From CAYHBO01 sp964354855 (GTDB taxonomy: Bacteria > Babelota > Babeliae > Babelales > RVW-14), in contig CAYHBO010000003.1 in the NCBI GenBank assembly GCA_964354855.1, forward strand, positions 4,868 to 68,867: a stretch of 64,000 bases of DNA, read 5' to 3'. The notes under the pieces are model-generated. The model was not told the DNA's origin. It made no database searches and saw only the letters and a program-made list of their open reading frames with translations. Made by a program: the position numbers and the translations under genes. Below are positions 53,850 to 63,067 of the stretch, piece by piece. Every line of letters begins with the position of its first letter. Position 1 is the stretch's first letter.

Positions 53850-55376
53850 TCACATAAGGTATTTATAAACACCTTCCATGCCAGAGCTATCTAATAAATC
53901 TTGTGGATTCCATGGCTTAAATTTTTCTTTTAACTGTTTGACAAGAGATAGTGGAATTTTGAAACTCTTCTGAATGTTGCCATCATTATGTTTGAAGGTC
54001 ATAATATCTACGCTTTTTTTGGTAAAAGCAACATTAATATCAACATCATTTGTGTTTTTAATATTTTCTAATGACCATAAAATTATAGGGGTCAGCACAA
54101 CTGCGGGAAGTGGCGCAAGAATGCCATTATTTTCACTGTCACTTTTCCAAGTGGCAAACCAAAGTTCTTTATGTCCAGGGTCTTTAAACTTTTTAGAGAA
54201 AATACCATAAATTCCAGAAATTTTATCCCAAAAAGATTCCGGTTGATCTTTTGTCGTAACGATATCATTAGCAGACAATGAATTTAATAACTTTTTATCA
54301 TGAATATCTCTGCCATACATAATTTTAGCCTGTATAATTTTATTATGAGCAACTGAAAGAAGGTCGTCATGTAAGCGTTGTTCACTCTTATATTGTTTTG
54401 TCGTAACACCATCAAGCTTCTGAATTACATCCTCTCCAGAATAAAGATGATAAAACTTGTCAAACATATCTGATAAACAAAAGAATTCAGTTTCAGGTTG
54501 AATCGGCGTTCCAAGAACAATTAATTCATTAATACGCAAAGAAGCATCTATAGGAGCGTAGTCATAATGTCGTTGCCCTTTAACTCCGTCCAATTGAGGC
54601 TTATGTGGAAGTTTTTTAATTAAATCGAGCATCTTCTGCAAAGAAGATGCAACCTCTTTTTTGTAACCATCATGTTCAAAAGATACTGGGTTACTGCCTT
54701 TTATTACGTGATTAATGGCTGCTAAGTTCAAGCAAAGGTTTCCACCATGGCTATGCGCTAAAATTCTAATTTTTGGCGTAATACCTTTTTCTTTAAATTT
54801 TTTAACTTCTTCACGTAAACAATTATATAAGCGAATTGATTCAAGGCGTCTGCGATGCTGACTCATGAGGCCACTCCACCCAAAGGTATAATAAAAATTT
54901 TCTTCTTGGTTGGGTTTAACCATATTTTGAATAACGTCATAAGCTTTGATAATTGGATATGCTGCATACTTTTTATTGCCAACACTACGAATGTTAAACG
55001 TTGGATCTATTTTAACAAGCCCTCGATCTAGCATGGGTTGGTCTTTATAGAAAAAGGGATCTTGCCTCATTTTTTTGATGATGTCTTTATAAAGGCTGCC
55101 ATACAAATCATCTTTAACGACGCGGGTAAAACTTAACAATCCAACAAGTGATCCAAATGATCCATGCACAAAAACTGTTATCCACGGTTCTTTTTTAACC
55201 ATTGGAGTGTTTACTGTTTTAACTTTTTCATGATTAATAATGTTAATTTGAGAGTCTCCAAAGAAAGAGCGTACAAATTGATAAACCGATGGATCAATGA
55301 GTGAATAAAGAATAAACACCGCTAAAGAAATAAAAACAACATAAGAAATACGTTTAGGAGTTTTTTTTGATTCCAT
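53850..55376 (-). CDS. Membrane-anchored alpha/beta-hydrolase-like protein
   Basis: 508 residues. A single hydrophobic segment near the N-terminus (ISYVVFISLAVFILYSLID) probably anchors it with the rest in the periplasm. The oxyanion region WITVFVHGSFGSLVG and the nucleophile elbow ILAHSHGGN (S flanked as in G-x-S-x-G, with Ala at the first position) indicate a lipase-type hydrolase fold. A charged region of about 270 residues follows. The catalytic acid and histidine cannot be placed with confidence and the substrate is unknown. It lies upstream of bamA on the same strand. Confidence 0.65.
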   Translation of the reverse strand: MESKKTPKRISYVVFISLAVFILYSLIDPSVYQFVRSFFGDSQINIINHEKVKTVNTPMVKKEPWITVFVHGSFGSLVGLLSFTRVVKDDLYGSLYKDIIKKMRQDPFFYKDQPMLDRGLVKIDPTFNIRSVGNKKYAAYPIIKAYDVIQNMVKPNQEENFYYTFGWSGLMSQHRRRLESIRLYNCLREEVKKFKEKGITPKIRILAHSHGGNLCLNLAAINHVIKGSNPVSFEHDGYKKEVASSLQKMLDLIKKLPHKPQLDGVKGQRHYDYAPIDASLRINELIVLGTPIQPETEFFCLSDMFDKFYHLYSGEDVIQKLDGVTTKQYKSEQRLHDDLLSVAHNKIIQAKIMYGRDIHDKKLLNSLSANDIVTTKDQPESFWDKISGIYGIFSKKFKDPGHKELWFATWKSDSENNGILAPLPAVVLTPIILWSLENIKNTNDVDINVAFTKKSVDIMTFKHNDGNIQKSFKIPLSLVKQLKEKFKPWNPQDLLDSSGMEGVYKYLM

Positions 55377-55455
55377 GGTAAGCCCATTTAAGCTTTGATC
55401 GGGATAATAAGGTTTAATCGCACCAATCCATTATCATGTAAAAAATAAAAAAAGG

Positions 55456-57489
55456 CTACGGCTTGTTCATATCCATTAATAAGCTTTGAGCCTGTTCAAG
55501 AATAGTGTTACTTACTCCCTCATTACGTAAAATATCAATCGCTACGTGTTGATTTGAAACTCCTGAGTAAAGCTTAAACGGATACTCGATACGACCGTCA
55601 TCATGTACTGTAACCGTAACTTTATAGTTTGTTACACGGTTATTTTTCTCAGAAAGCTTGGTGAGTAATGAAAAATGCGTGGCGACTAAGTTAATGCTAT
55701 TTTCATATTGCGCCAGATGATCTATAACGCTGTACGCGGCAGCTGACCCTTCATGCGGAGATGTCCCATTAAAAACTTCATCAAATAAAGCAAAACTAAA
55801 TTGTCCCGGTTTAAGATTTTTAATGCGTTTCATAAGTTCTACTACACGAATTACTTCAGCTTTATACAACGAATTGCCTGAACCAATGTCATCGGTAATA
55901 TTTAAATAAGTAGCTATCGAACTAAATGGCGTAAGGCTTAATTGTTCTGCCGGTACTAACCCAAATGTTTGAGCCAACAACACTGATATTGTAAGCGACT
56001 TAAGAATCGTTGATTTTCCCCCAGCATTAGGACCGGTAATCACAAGATTTGTAGGATTACTTTCAGTTCCAATCTGTACTGAATTTGCAATGACAATATT
56101 TTCATCAACAACCGGATGCCAAAAATTCACAGCGTTAATCATTGGCTTATCAGCAGCAACATAATCTGCAAAACACCATTGCACACGTTTTATTAATGAT
56201 TCTTGATAAAGCTTTGAAAAAGCAACATACACATCAAGTTCTGCCGCGGCATTAATTGCTTGTATAAGCTGATTTTTTACTTCATGCATCAACATGAAAG
56301 CATGAAAGACTTTCCCTTTATGAGAAAAGAATGATACGTTTCCCGTTAACGTTGTAGACTCCATTAAAACTAAAAATTCTTGAACCTTTGTATTCTTCGA
56401 AAGAAACAAATCTTGTAGGGGTTTAAAATCATCAAGTACAGCTAAAAATGGATCTTGCTGAATAATTTTAGAGATACTTTTTAATGCTTGAATTGTCTGT
56501 GAAACTTGATGCATAATTTCATGAATAAACTCATTGCGTAAGTAACAACCATGTAAATCATCTATCAAACTATTGATACTCATAGCACAAACCATGGCAC
56601 TGACTGTTGCAATACCCGCCTGTAACCATCGATTACTTGGCCATTTTGATTCCATCTTTTTCCAGATGTATGATAATTCTCTTCCCCCTGCTCCTTGATG
56701 TTCATCTTTCCTACTCGCAAGCCATTTTGGAAGATCAATGTTAGCCGCACGCGCAAAGCTATAACACGCCAATGTTCCGGTTGCTAAAGCCGCAAATGAT
56801 AACCCTGTAATATTAAAAACATGTTTACGTAATGTTTGAGCCAATAAAAAAGATTCACTTTTATTCAACGAATCAATTGAACAATGGTAGTGTCGCTTAA
56901 TTCCATGTTTAAACGGATCATTTAAATGCCAAAACGAAAGAAAAATAGTTTCCGTTTTTTGAAGTATTTCAAGCTGTTTTACACATGCTAAAGTTAAATC
57001 CTGATTAGTATTAAACGTTTTTATAATATTTTGACGATGCCGCAATAAATCAACATTATTTGTTGGTTGAGCTAAAACCCAGTAAAGTTTAATTTTTCCA
57101 TAATCAGTAATGGTACGATCAATCACATTTGCTAAAAATTTTTGACCATTTTTCTTACCACAAAAAAGTTCTAAATCAGACCAAAGACTTTCATCGTTAA
57201 GCAAAAAATTCGTTGGAGATTCTAATGTTGATTCCATTTTTTCAAAAAGTGCAAAGGTATTTTGACGCTTTTGCCGAGGCGGAGGATTAAGTCGCATTGG
57301 ACGATAAATTTTTATGAATTCAACATATGAATCGGTATCCCAGCCAGATTCCTTCCAGGGAAGAGAGCGCATATTAATATCAGCAATTTTTTGAAGGACG
57401 GTTGTTGATTCAGAATCATCAGAAACTTCTGCTGCGAAACCAGGCGCTGGCGTAACAAGCAAGGTCACTAAAAAAAATAGAAATAACAT
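55456..57489 (-). CDS. MutS-family ATPase with an N-terminal signal peptide
   Basis: 677 residues. The C-terminal ATPase domain is clearly MutS-like: P-loop GPNAGGKSTILKSL (about residue 485), a DDIGSGNSLYKAEVIRVVEL signalling region, Walker B ALFDEVFNGTSP (about 565) and the downstream ATHFSLLTKL. The N-terminal mismatch-recognition domain is absent and a core/clamp-like helical region is present, with one or two hydrophobic segments (about 225-245 and 290-310). The first 20 residues (MLFLFFLVTLLVTPAPGFAA) look like a cleavable signal peptide. DNA repair proteins are not exported, so either this is a membrane-linked MutS relative or the ATPase acts elsewhere. It follows a cluster of other signal-bearing enzymes. 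Confidence 0.8.
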   Translation of the reverse strand: MLFLFFLVTLLVTPAPGFAAEVSDDSESTTVLQKIADINMRSLPWKESGWDTDSYVEFIKIYRPMRLNPPPRQKRQNTFALFEKMESTLESPTNFLLNDESLWSDLELFCGKKNGQKFLANVIDRTITDYGKIKLYWVLAQPTNNVDLLRHRQNIIKTFNTNQDLTLACVKQLEILQKTETIFLSFWHLNDPFKHGIKRHYHCSIDSLNKSESFLLAQTLRKHVFNITGLSFAALATGTLACYSFARAANIDLPKWLASRKDEHQGAGGRELSYIWKKMESKWPSNRWLQAGIATVSAMVCAMSINSLIDDLHGCYLRNEFIHEIMHQVSQTIQALKSISKIIQQDPFLAVLDDFKPLQDLFLSKNTKVQEFLVLMESTTLTGNVSFFSHKGKVFHAFMLMHEVKNQLIQAINAAAELDVYVAFSKLYQESLIKRVQWCFADYVAADKPMINAVNFWHPVVDENIVIANSVQIGTESNPTNLVITGPNAGGKSTILKSLTISVLLAQTFGLVPAEQLSLTPFSSIATYLNITDDIGSGNSLYKAEVIRVVELMKRIKNLKPGQFSFALFDEVFNGTSPHEGSAAAYSVIDHLAQYENSINLVATHFSLLTKLSEKNNRVTNYKVTVTVHDDGRIEYPFKLYSGVSNQHVAIDILRNEGVSNTILEQAQSLLMDMNKP

Positions 57490-57559
57490 TTTTTACTCTT
57501 TCAAAAAACCGGGAATAAAAATAAGAAAACGTTATTCTAGCAATTTTTTAGACAAGTTA

Positions 57560-59008
57560 CTACGAGTTTTGAGAAACCCCATGTTCCCGGATAAACCCTG
57601 CAACATCATCACTACAAAGCCTTGGAATTTCTAACTTAATTTTTTCGATAGGCCAGTCCCACCAACAGATTTTATTGAGCGCCTCAACTATTTTTTCGTC
57701 AAAGCGATATTTTTTAATAACCGCAGGATTTCCTGCAACAACCGCATAGGATGGAACATCTTTGGTAACGACACTATAGGCTGCAATTACAGCCCCATTG
57801 CCAATCGTAACCCCTGACATAATGGTTACATTTGAGCCTATCCAGACATCATTCTCAATCGTTATATTTCCTTTGGTCGTTACAGTTGAGACATTATTGA
57901 TATTATTCTCTGGATAAAACACAAAAAACGGATATGTAGAAATCCATTCAGCATGATGATTTCCACCCAGAAATAATGTAACATTATCGGCAATTGAACA
58001 AAATTTACCGATACTGTAAGTCGTTCCTTCGCCCCAACTTCTTGCTACAATATGTTCTTTTCCATAGGTATATTCTTCAATTGAACTACAATGATCTGGT
58101 AAAGGGACCCCTCTTCTCTCTTGTTCAATAAGATTGATCCAGTAAGACATGAAGAGTTTTTCGTTATTCATTTTTTTTGTTTTTAAAGATTGATATTTCT
58201 TTTCAAGGAAATCTTCTGTAATTTCTGCCCAGTCATCTACAATGATTACTGGAAGTTGATTATAGAGAGCATTAAGTGTTGATGTTTTTACGACCGGAAT
58301 TGACCCTACCAATAATGCCTCCCAGGTTCTGTGGCAATCAAGACCATTCCCAGGGGGACTTAAGACATAACGACATTTTGCCATATCCTCTAAATAATCT
58401 TGTAAAGGCTTTTGTGATGAAAAAATCGCTAATGGATTATCTTGAAATTGATTTATGAGAGATTGCCGGACCAACCGATTATTTTTAACAAAAAAATTAA
58501 TATATAACTTTTGATCTTGATTATAGAACTGTTCTTTTATTGTATTAAGTACACGATTAAAGACGACTGTATCTCCATGCGGCCATTTAGGATTTGCAAT
58601 GCCGATAGGGATAGCCGTGAATTTAGAGTGATCCATAATATCAGAATTCTGCCCAAACCAATGAATTATTTTTTGATCATTTAAAAATGCCGTATGATGC
58701 CCAGGAGCAGATGTATCGCTATTATGAGTTAGTAAAATAAACGGATTTTTAATATGTGGGAAAACGCTTTGAAAGAAAAAATCGAGTGAATATCCTTCAA
58801 CAAAAACAACACTTCGAGGTTTCACATGAGCAGGGTTAAAAAGTGCAATATTATGTTCTACAAGATAATCAGCATAGGAACGAAACCCGTTGCCGGTAAC
58901 GTAATCATGGGCTTGTAATGTTGTAAAAAGACAAACGATCATAAGAATAAGTAAAGCCCTGGATCCCCGCATTCGCGAGGATGACGTAAAAGAAAAAACA
59001 CCTATCAT
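57560..59008 (-). CDS. Exostosin-like glycosyltransferase fused to a hexapeptide acetyltransferase
   Basis: 482 residues. Residues about 35-290 resemble exostosin-type glycosyltransferases (MAKCRYVLSPPGNGLDCHRT then WEALLVGSIPVV). Residues about 310-460 form a left-handed beta helix acetyltransferase of the CatB/XAT type (YSIGKFCSIADNV; GNHHAEWISTYPF; IENDVWIGSNVTIMSGVTIG; VVAGNPAVIKKYRF). A hydrophobic segment (LLILMIVCLFTTLQA) acts as the signal peptide. It is preceded by SSSRMRGSRA, which is encoded by a palindromic repeat arm. The start has GAAGGG 8 bases upstream, inside the end of the preceding gene. It probably modifies a surface or exported glycan. Confidence 0.8.
   Translation of the reverse strand: MIGVFSFTSSSRMRGSRALLILMIVCLFTTLQAHDYVTGNGFRSYADYLVEHNIALFNPAHVKPRSVVFVEGYSLDFFFQSVFPHIKNPFILLTHNSDTSAPGHHTAFLNDQKIIHWFGQNSDIMDHSKFTAIPIGIANPKWPHGDTVVFNRVLNTIKEQFYNQDQKLYINFFVKNNRLVRQSLINQFQDNPLAIFSSQKPLQDYLEDMAKCRYVLSPPGNGLDCHRTWEALLVGSIPVVKTSTLNALYNQLPVIIVDDWAEITEDFLEKKYQSLKTKKMNNEKLFMSYWINLIEQERRGVPLPDHCSSIEEYTYGKEHIVARSWGEGTTYSIGKFCSIADNVTLFLGGNHHAEWISTYPFFVFYPENNINNVSTVTTKGNITIENDVWIGSNVTIMSGVTIGNGAVIAAYSVVTKDVPSYAVVAGNPAVIKKYRFDEKIVEALNKICWWDWPIEKIKLEIPRLCSDDVAGFIREHGVSQNS
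58958..58987. repeat. Repeat arm inside a coding region
   Basis: A right arm (ctggatccccgcattcgcga then ggatgacgt) lies within the first 30 codons of the 57560-59008 gene and encodes TSSSRMRGSRAL. No left arm is close by. Confidence 0.8.
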
Positions 59009-59013
59009 CCCCT

Positions 59014-60828
59014 TTACCCTTCATAATCATTAAGCGATAGAAACGGCTTTAAATCCTTTGAATGTACGTGAAGATTGTTAAGACGATATTTTTCATGATC
59101 AAGCATGGCATAGGGAATATTTCTTTCTAAGAGATCTCGTTCCCACGTAATTACAACATTTGAAGCATTTATAACACAATACTCACTGATATGTCCCGGT
59201 CCCTGTTGGGGATCCCATATATTCCGCGGATCAACACCCCCAAGATATTTTCCAAAGGTAAACCCATCAAAAATAGACCTGAATGTGTGAATATTATTTG
59301 TGTATAACGAAGGATCAGTCGCAACTTCTCCGTGTGTATTTTGTAAGACATATTTTTCAGGATAGCCTTCCATGATTACCGGTAATCCATCAATTATATC
59401 CTTGTTACTTTCTTGCCTCAATATCGCTAAAATTTCACAATCATTTTTTGCCTCAGGGGCATGGGCTGCAAAACATTGTGCCAAACGAGCTACTGCTTGT
59501 TTGTTGTTGATGTAAACTACTCCGGGAATTGCTAAATTATCATTGCTAAACGTAACCCCAAGCCCTTGATAATGTTTATGAAAAACATCTATTAAAGATT
59601 CTAGTGATGCATAAAGCATCACATCAGGTTCCATAACAAAAATATTTTTTTCATTGTACTGCTGCATAAAATCATGTATCCAGAGGAACCGTTCACTTGC
59701 ATAAAACCAAAACCCATTTCGAAATGATCGATCAATTGTTGATGTTGTAATGAATTTTTTATGTTCTTCTGTTTGTATAAGGTCTTCAACAGGAATCATT
59801 GTTATATCAAGATTCTTACATGCAGAGTAAGACGCTAACGTTTTACGATTTCCTAAAAGATAAATACGACACTGGTTAAATAAACGTGCTTGATAAAGAG
59901 CAACCCGAAGATGTTCTGGTAAAGTTTCCCCCAAATAAACAACGATCAATGCATGAGAGATAGGTTCTTTGTCTAATTGTTTTAATTCATCTTCGCCCCA
60001 GACAACTAACGTATTGTTATCATGTGTTTTTATTGGCTCAGCATAAATTTTTGCAGTAATACCATAGTTTTTGAGTAATGTTACAAAATTTTCACAAGAA
60101 AGCGTATCAAAGGCAGTATGTGTATTATAGATAATATATCCTCGCTTGGCCTTTGAAATAATCTTATCTATGTAATGTAACTGTGTAGTTTTATCGCACT
60201 CTGAAAATGCATAATTACTAATTACCAGATCTAAGTTTAATTCAGAGAACTCAGCTTCTTGTGGTAGCGTTACAAAATTATTTACTTCGAGTGTTTTTAA
60301 CATTTTTTCGATTAATGGATTCACTTCAGGCAAATCAAACAAATAATATTTTTTGAGATCAAGAAGTTGTGATAGGACAAAACATTGACCTCCAAATCCT
60401 CCGCCGATTTCAACAATGGTAGTCTTATGCGGCAAGGGAAAAAGTTTTTTTATATGATTCGCAATGACAATGTAACGTAAGGTAGTTGCTGAAAATAGAC
60501 CCACTCCCTGAAAATCATTTATTTCGGCATTTCCATAAGTGTCAAGGAGGCGAAAGGATGATAATTTATCAAGCGTTTCTTTTAATCCATGATGAGTAAG
60601 ATACTTGGCAAAAGCATTCCCATATATACTCCCAAATAAAGGTCCCCCCTCTACAACAAGCTGATAAACAGGTAGAGATCGAAAGTTTTTAAAATACCAA
60701 TCATTACTAGTCGCACGCTCACAAACTTCTCGATACCCAGCCATATCGCCTGAAATGCTTTTTCCAAAGCACACATTTAAACCGGTAGGCTGCAACAATA
60801 CGAAAAGAAAAGATATAAGTTTTTTCAT
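59014..60828 (-). CDS. Putative sugar O-methyltransferase fused to a glycosyltransferase-like domain
   Basis: 604 residues. Signal peptide MKKLISFLFVLLQPTGLNVC. Residues about 60-280 match the putative sugar O-methyltransferase family (RLLDTYGNAEINDFQGVGLF; TTIVEIGGGFGGQCFVLSQL; LDLVISNYAFSECDK). Residues about 290-590 look like a GT-A type domain (SHALIVVYLGETLPEHLRVA; IFVMEPDVMLYASLESLIDV), with EPDVM in the position of the metal-binding acidic motif. The substrate is unknown. It overlaps the preceding gene by 4 bases (ATGA) and is followed at once by the acetyltransferase fusion, so the cluster is one operon. Confidence 0.75.
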   Translation of the reverse strand: MKKLISFLFVLLQPTGLNVCFGKSISGDMAGYREVCERATSNDWYFKNFRSLPVYQLVVEGGPLFGSIYGNAFAKYLTHHGLKETLDKLSSFRLLDTYGNAEINDFQGVGLFSATTLRYIVIANHIKKLFPLPHKTTIVEIGGGFGGQCFVLSQLLDLKKYYLFDLPEVNPLIEKMLKTLEVNNFVTLPQEAEFSELNLDLVISNYAFSECDKTTQLHYIDKIISKAKRGYIIYNTHTAFDTLSCENFVTLLKNYGITAKIYAEPIKTHDNNTLVVWGEDELKQLDKEPISHALIVVYLGETLPEHLRVALYQARLFNQCRIYLLGNRKTLASYSACKNLDITMIPVEDLIQTEEHKKFITTSTIDRSFRNGFWFYASERFLWIHDFMQQYNEKNIFVMEPDVMLYASLESLIDVFHKHYQGLGVTFSNDNLAIPGVVYINNKQAVARLAQCFAAHAPEAKNDCEILAILRQESNKDIIDGLPVIMEGYPEKYVLQNTHGEVATDPSLYTNNIHTFRSIFDGFTFGKYLGGVDPRNIWDPQQGPGHISEYCVINASNVVITWERDLLERNIPYAMLDHEKYRLNNLHVHSKDLKPFLSLNDYEG

Positions 60829-61733
60829 GTAAATTTTCGGCTAATAAAATGAGGTGCAATTTCTTCGTGAGTAGCCTTATTTTCATAGTTAATAAATTTA
60901 TTAATATCTATTTTAAAACCATGCTGAAATAACGTAAGAAGATTTTTTGTGGAAGAAAAATGCATATGCTTATCTTGATAATCTTGAACCAAATTAAGTG
61001 GAATATTAACCATAACTGAGGAAGCAAAGCACAACCCCTTTTCACCATTTATTAATGTAACACTGTTTGACCAAACATTTTCTAATGTGTTGGGAGATGT
61101 ATACGCAAGTTCTTTAAGAGCAGGCTCTATGGTTTTTTTCTTAAAAATGGTCATATCAATGGAATGAGGGTAATACCATGGATTACAGATATCATTACCA
61201 AAGAAGTACCAAGAAAAAATAGAGGGTTTAAGTTCTTTAAGAACTGGAAGGCTAATTGATTGGTCTTTGGACAGTCCATAGCAAGTATTAATATTTTTCC
61301 CCAGTCGAAGATAAAAAGCATAATAATTAGTTTCTTCCAATGTTTGTAAACAATCATTAAGGTTTGCTGACTGTGTTACCATAATATCGTCAACCCCAAA
61401 CATTATATAGTTGGTTTTAGATGCTTTAAAACAAAGATGTAATAAAATAGGTTTAAAATCACCAGAAAAATTTCGTGTTTGTTGAAAAAAATCTATCGAT
61501 GGAAATGCCTTTTTTATCTCATCATATCCATTATCAAATGCATTAGTAGAAGTACGATAAAGAACAAAAATTTTATTAATATTTTTAATGTGTTTGTCTA
61601 ATGACTCTAGGTAAGCAAAAAGTTGCATGGGTCTATCATAAGAAAAAACAATAAGATCTATATCACTTGCCTTAAGGGATAATTTAGGGTCCTGAATTAA
61701 GCATAAAAAAAACAGAATAACACTGATACGCAT
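60825..61733 (-). CDS. Exported glycosyltransferase-like protein (GT-A type)
   Basis: 302 residues. Signal peptide RISVILFFLCLIQDPKLSLK then A. It begins with a GT-A-like strand (DIDLIVFSYDRPMQLFAYLE) and has a central acidic motif, YIMFGVDDIMVT, where the GT-A metal-binding DxD would lie. No family member of known function is recognised. It lies 2 bases after the neighbouring methyltransferase gene and overlaps the next by ATGA. Confidence 0.7.
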   Translation of the reverse strand: MRISVILFFLCLIQDPKLSLKASDIDLIVFSYDRPMQLFAYLESLDKHIKNINKIFVLYRTSTNAFDNGYDEIKKAFPSIDFFQQTRNFSGDFKPILLHLCFKASKTNYIMFGVDDIMVTQSANLNDCLQTLEETNYYAFYLRLGKNINTCYGLSKDQSISLPVLKELKPSIFSWYFFGNDICNPWYYPHSIDMTIFKKKTIEPALKELAYTSPNTLENVWSNSVTLINGEKGLCFASSVMVNIPLNLVQDYQDKHMHFSSTKNLLTLFQHGFKIDINKFINYENKATHEEIAPHFISRKFT

Positions 61734-61735
61734 GC

Positions 61736-63067
61736 TTAAATCTTAACACGTTTTAAAATAGTAAGGCCATGATTGTTAAAGTAGCGAATCTCTAATTTCC
61801 ATTCTTTATGTTTATTCAAAAAGTCTTCTACTGCTGGCCATAAACCCTTTTTATTTCGGTCAATATGAGCAGGATATTCACGGTAATTACCCAAATATTC
61901 GGTATCATTAGCATTTCCCCATGGAGCACTTGTATCATGCATGACAATATATTTTTTTGCGTTTTTAGAAAACGTTTCAAGTTCATACGTTAAGTGACAA
62001 TAAGTATGAAGTGAATCTATAAAAAGTAGATCAGTGCAAGGCATATCTTGATCTTTAATTTTCATGTCATCCATACACCAAAAATCGAATAAAATCCCGC
62101 TCTCTCTGGCTAACCGCTGTGCCACTTGAAAATTTTCTCGCGGGGGCAATTCTATGTCAATACCAAGATACGAACGACTTTGAGCATCACTCTCCGATAA
62201 CCCTAAGAATAACGCCCATGTTGCAACCATTAAAGAAACTCCAACTTCTGTCACGGAAGAGCATTCTGCTGAAAGCTTTCTAAGAGTAGGAAGATGTTCA
62301 TTAATAATAATCGAATACTGACGATAATAATCATAGTAAGGTGTTAATAGACTTCTGCCCACCATAGGATCAATTGCTGCAGGCTGCCATCTTTTGTCGA
62401 GTTGTTTTTTAGTCACGATTGCAACATAAACCCCATCAAGAAGAACTTCTTCAAAAAGCATCTCATACCGCAATTTATAGAATGCTTCCTGAATACCAAG
62501 AACTACTGCATCTTCATTATAATTATCTGTAATCACAATAAACGTATCTGCAAATGCATCATCATAGTACGTAAATGTACGTTTAACTGACTCAAAAGAC
62601 GCATGGTCATTATAAAAATAAATGTTGATTGGATTTTTAAAAACTTCTTTTTTATTGATTTTAAAAGCATCTAACTCATAAATAGTAATCAATTTGAGTG
62701 GTAAAAATTTTGCTACATTATTAAACGACTGTGTTCTTAAGTCGCTAAATCCTAACGAATTATCAATAGCAACTCCTGATTCTAGTAATGTATTTTTATA
62801 GAGGGCTGAGACGAACGTAGAGCCTACTCCTGCTCCGATCTCTACATAGTTAGCTTTCGGTAAGGAACAGATATTGTTAAGCAAATGGCGTAGCTTTGTA
62901 CTCGATAATCCTGATAGCTCAATAATATCTTGAGTAATTTTCGATTTTTCATGTTTAGCATCTTCGATACTTTTTTTTACATGAGTAACTAAACAGGCTT
63001 GCTGAAAAGATAAAGCGCTAAGATTAGCTCCCAAACCAACTATAAGAATAACGTTCTTTAGTATCAT
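61736..63067 (-). CDS. Exported protein with two methyltransferase-like domains
   Basis: I choose the start at 63067 (MILKNVILIVGLGANLSALS), which gives a good signal peptide. The first ATG of the frame, at 63145, adds 26 residues before it. Domain 1 (about 60-225) has the SAM-binding strand ANYVEIGAGVGSTFVSALYK. Domain 2 (about 250-440) has SVTEVGVSLMVATWALFLGL, SYLGIDIELP and DLLFIDSLHTYCHLTYELET then FSKNAKKYIVMHD, as in the cephalosporin-hydroxylase-like (CmcI) methyltransferase group. It overlaps the upstream gene by about 44 bases. Likely substrate: a glycan built by its neighbours. Confidence 0.7.
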   Translation of the reverse strand: MILKNVILIVGLGANLSALSFQQACLVTHVKKSIEDAKHEKSKITQDIIELSGLSSTKLRHLLNNICSLPKANYVEIGAGVGSTFVSALYKNTLLESGVAIDNSLGFSDLRTQSFNNVAKFLPLKLITIYELDAFKINKKEVFKNPINIYFYNDHASFESVKRTFTYYDDAFADTFIVITDNYNEDAVVLGIQEAFYKLRYEMLFEEVLLDGVYVAIVTKKQLDKRWQPAAIDPMVGRSLLTPYYDYYRQYSIIINEHLPTLRKLSAECSSVTEVGVSLMVATWALFLGLSESDAQSRSYLGIDIELPPRENFQVAQRLARESGILFDFWCMDDMKIKDQDMPCTDLLFIDSLHTYCHLTYELETFSKNAKKYIVMHDTSAPWGNANDTEYLGNYREYPAHIDRNKKGLWPAVEDFLNKHKEWKLEIRYFNNHGLTILKRVKI

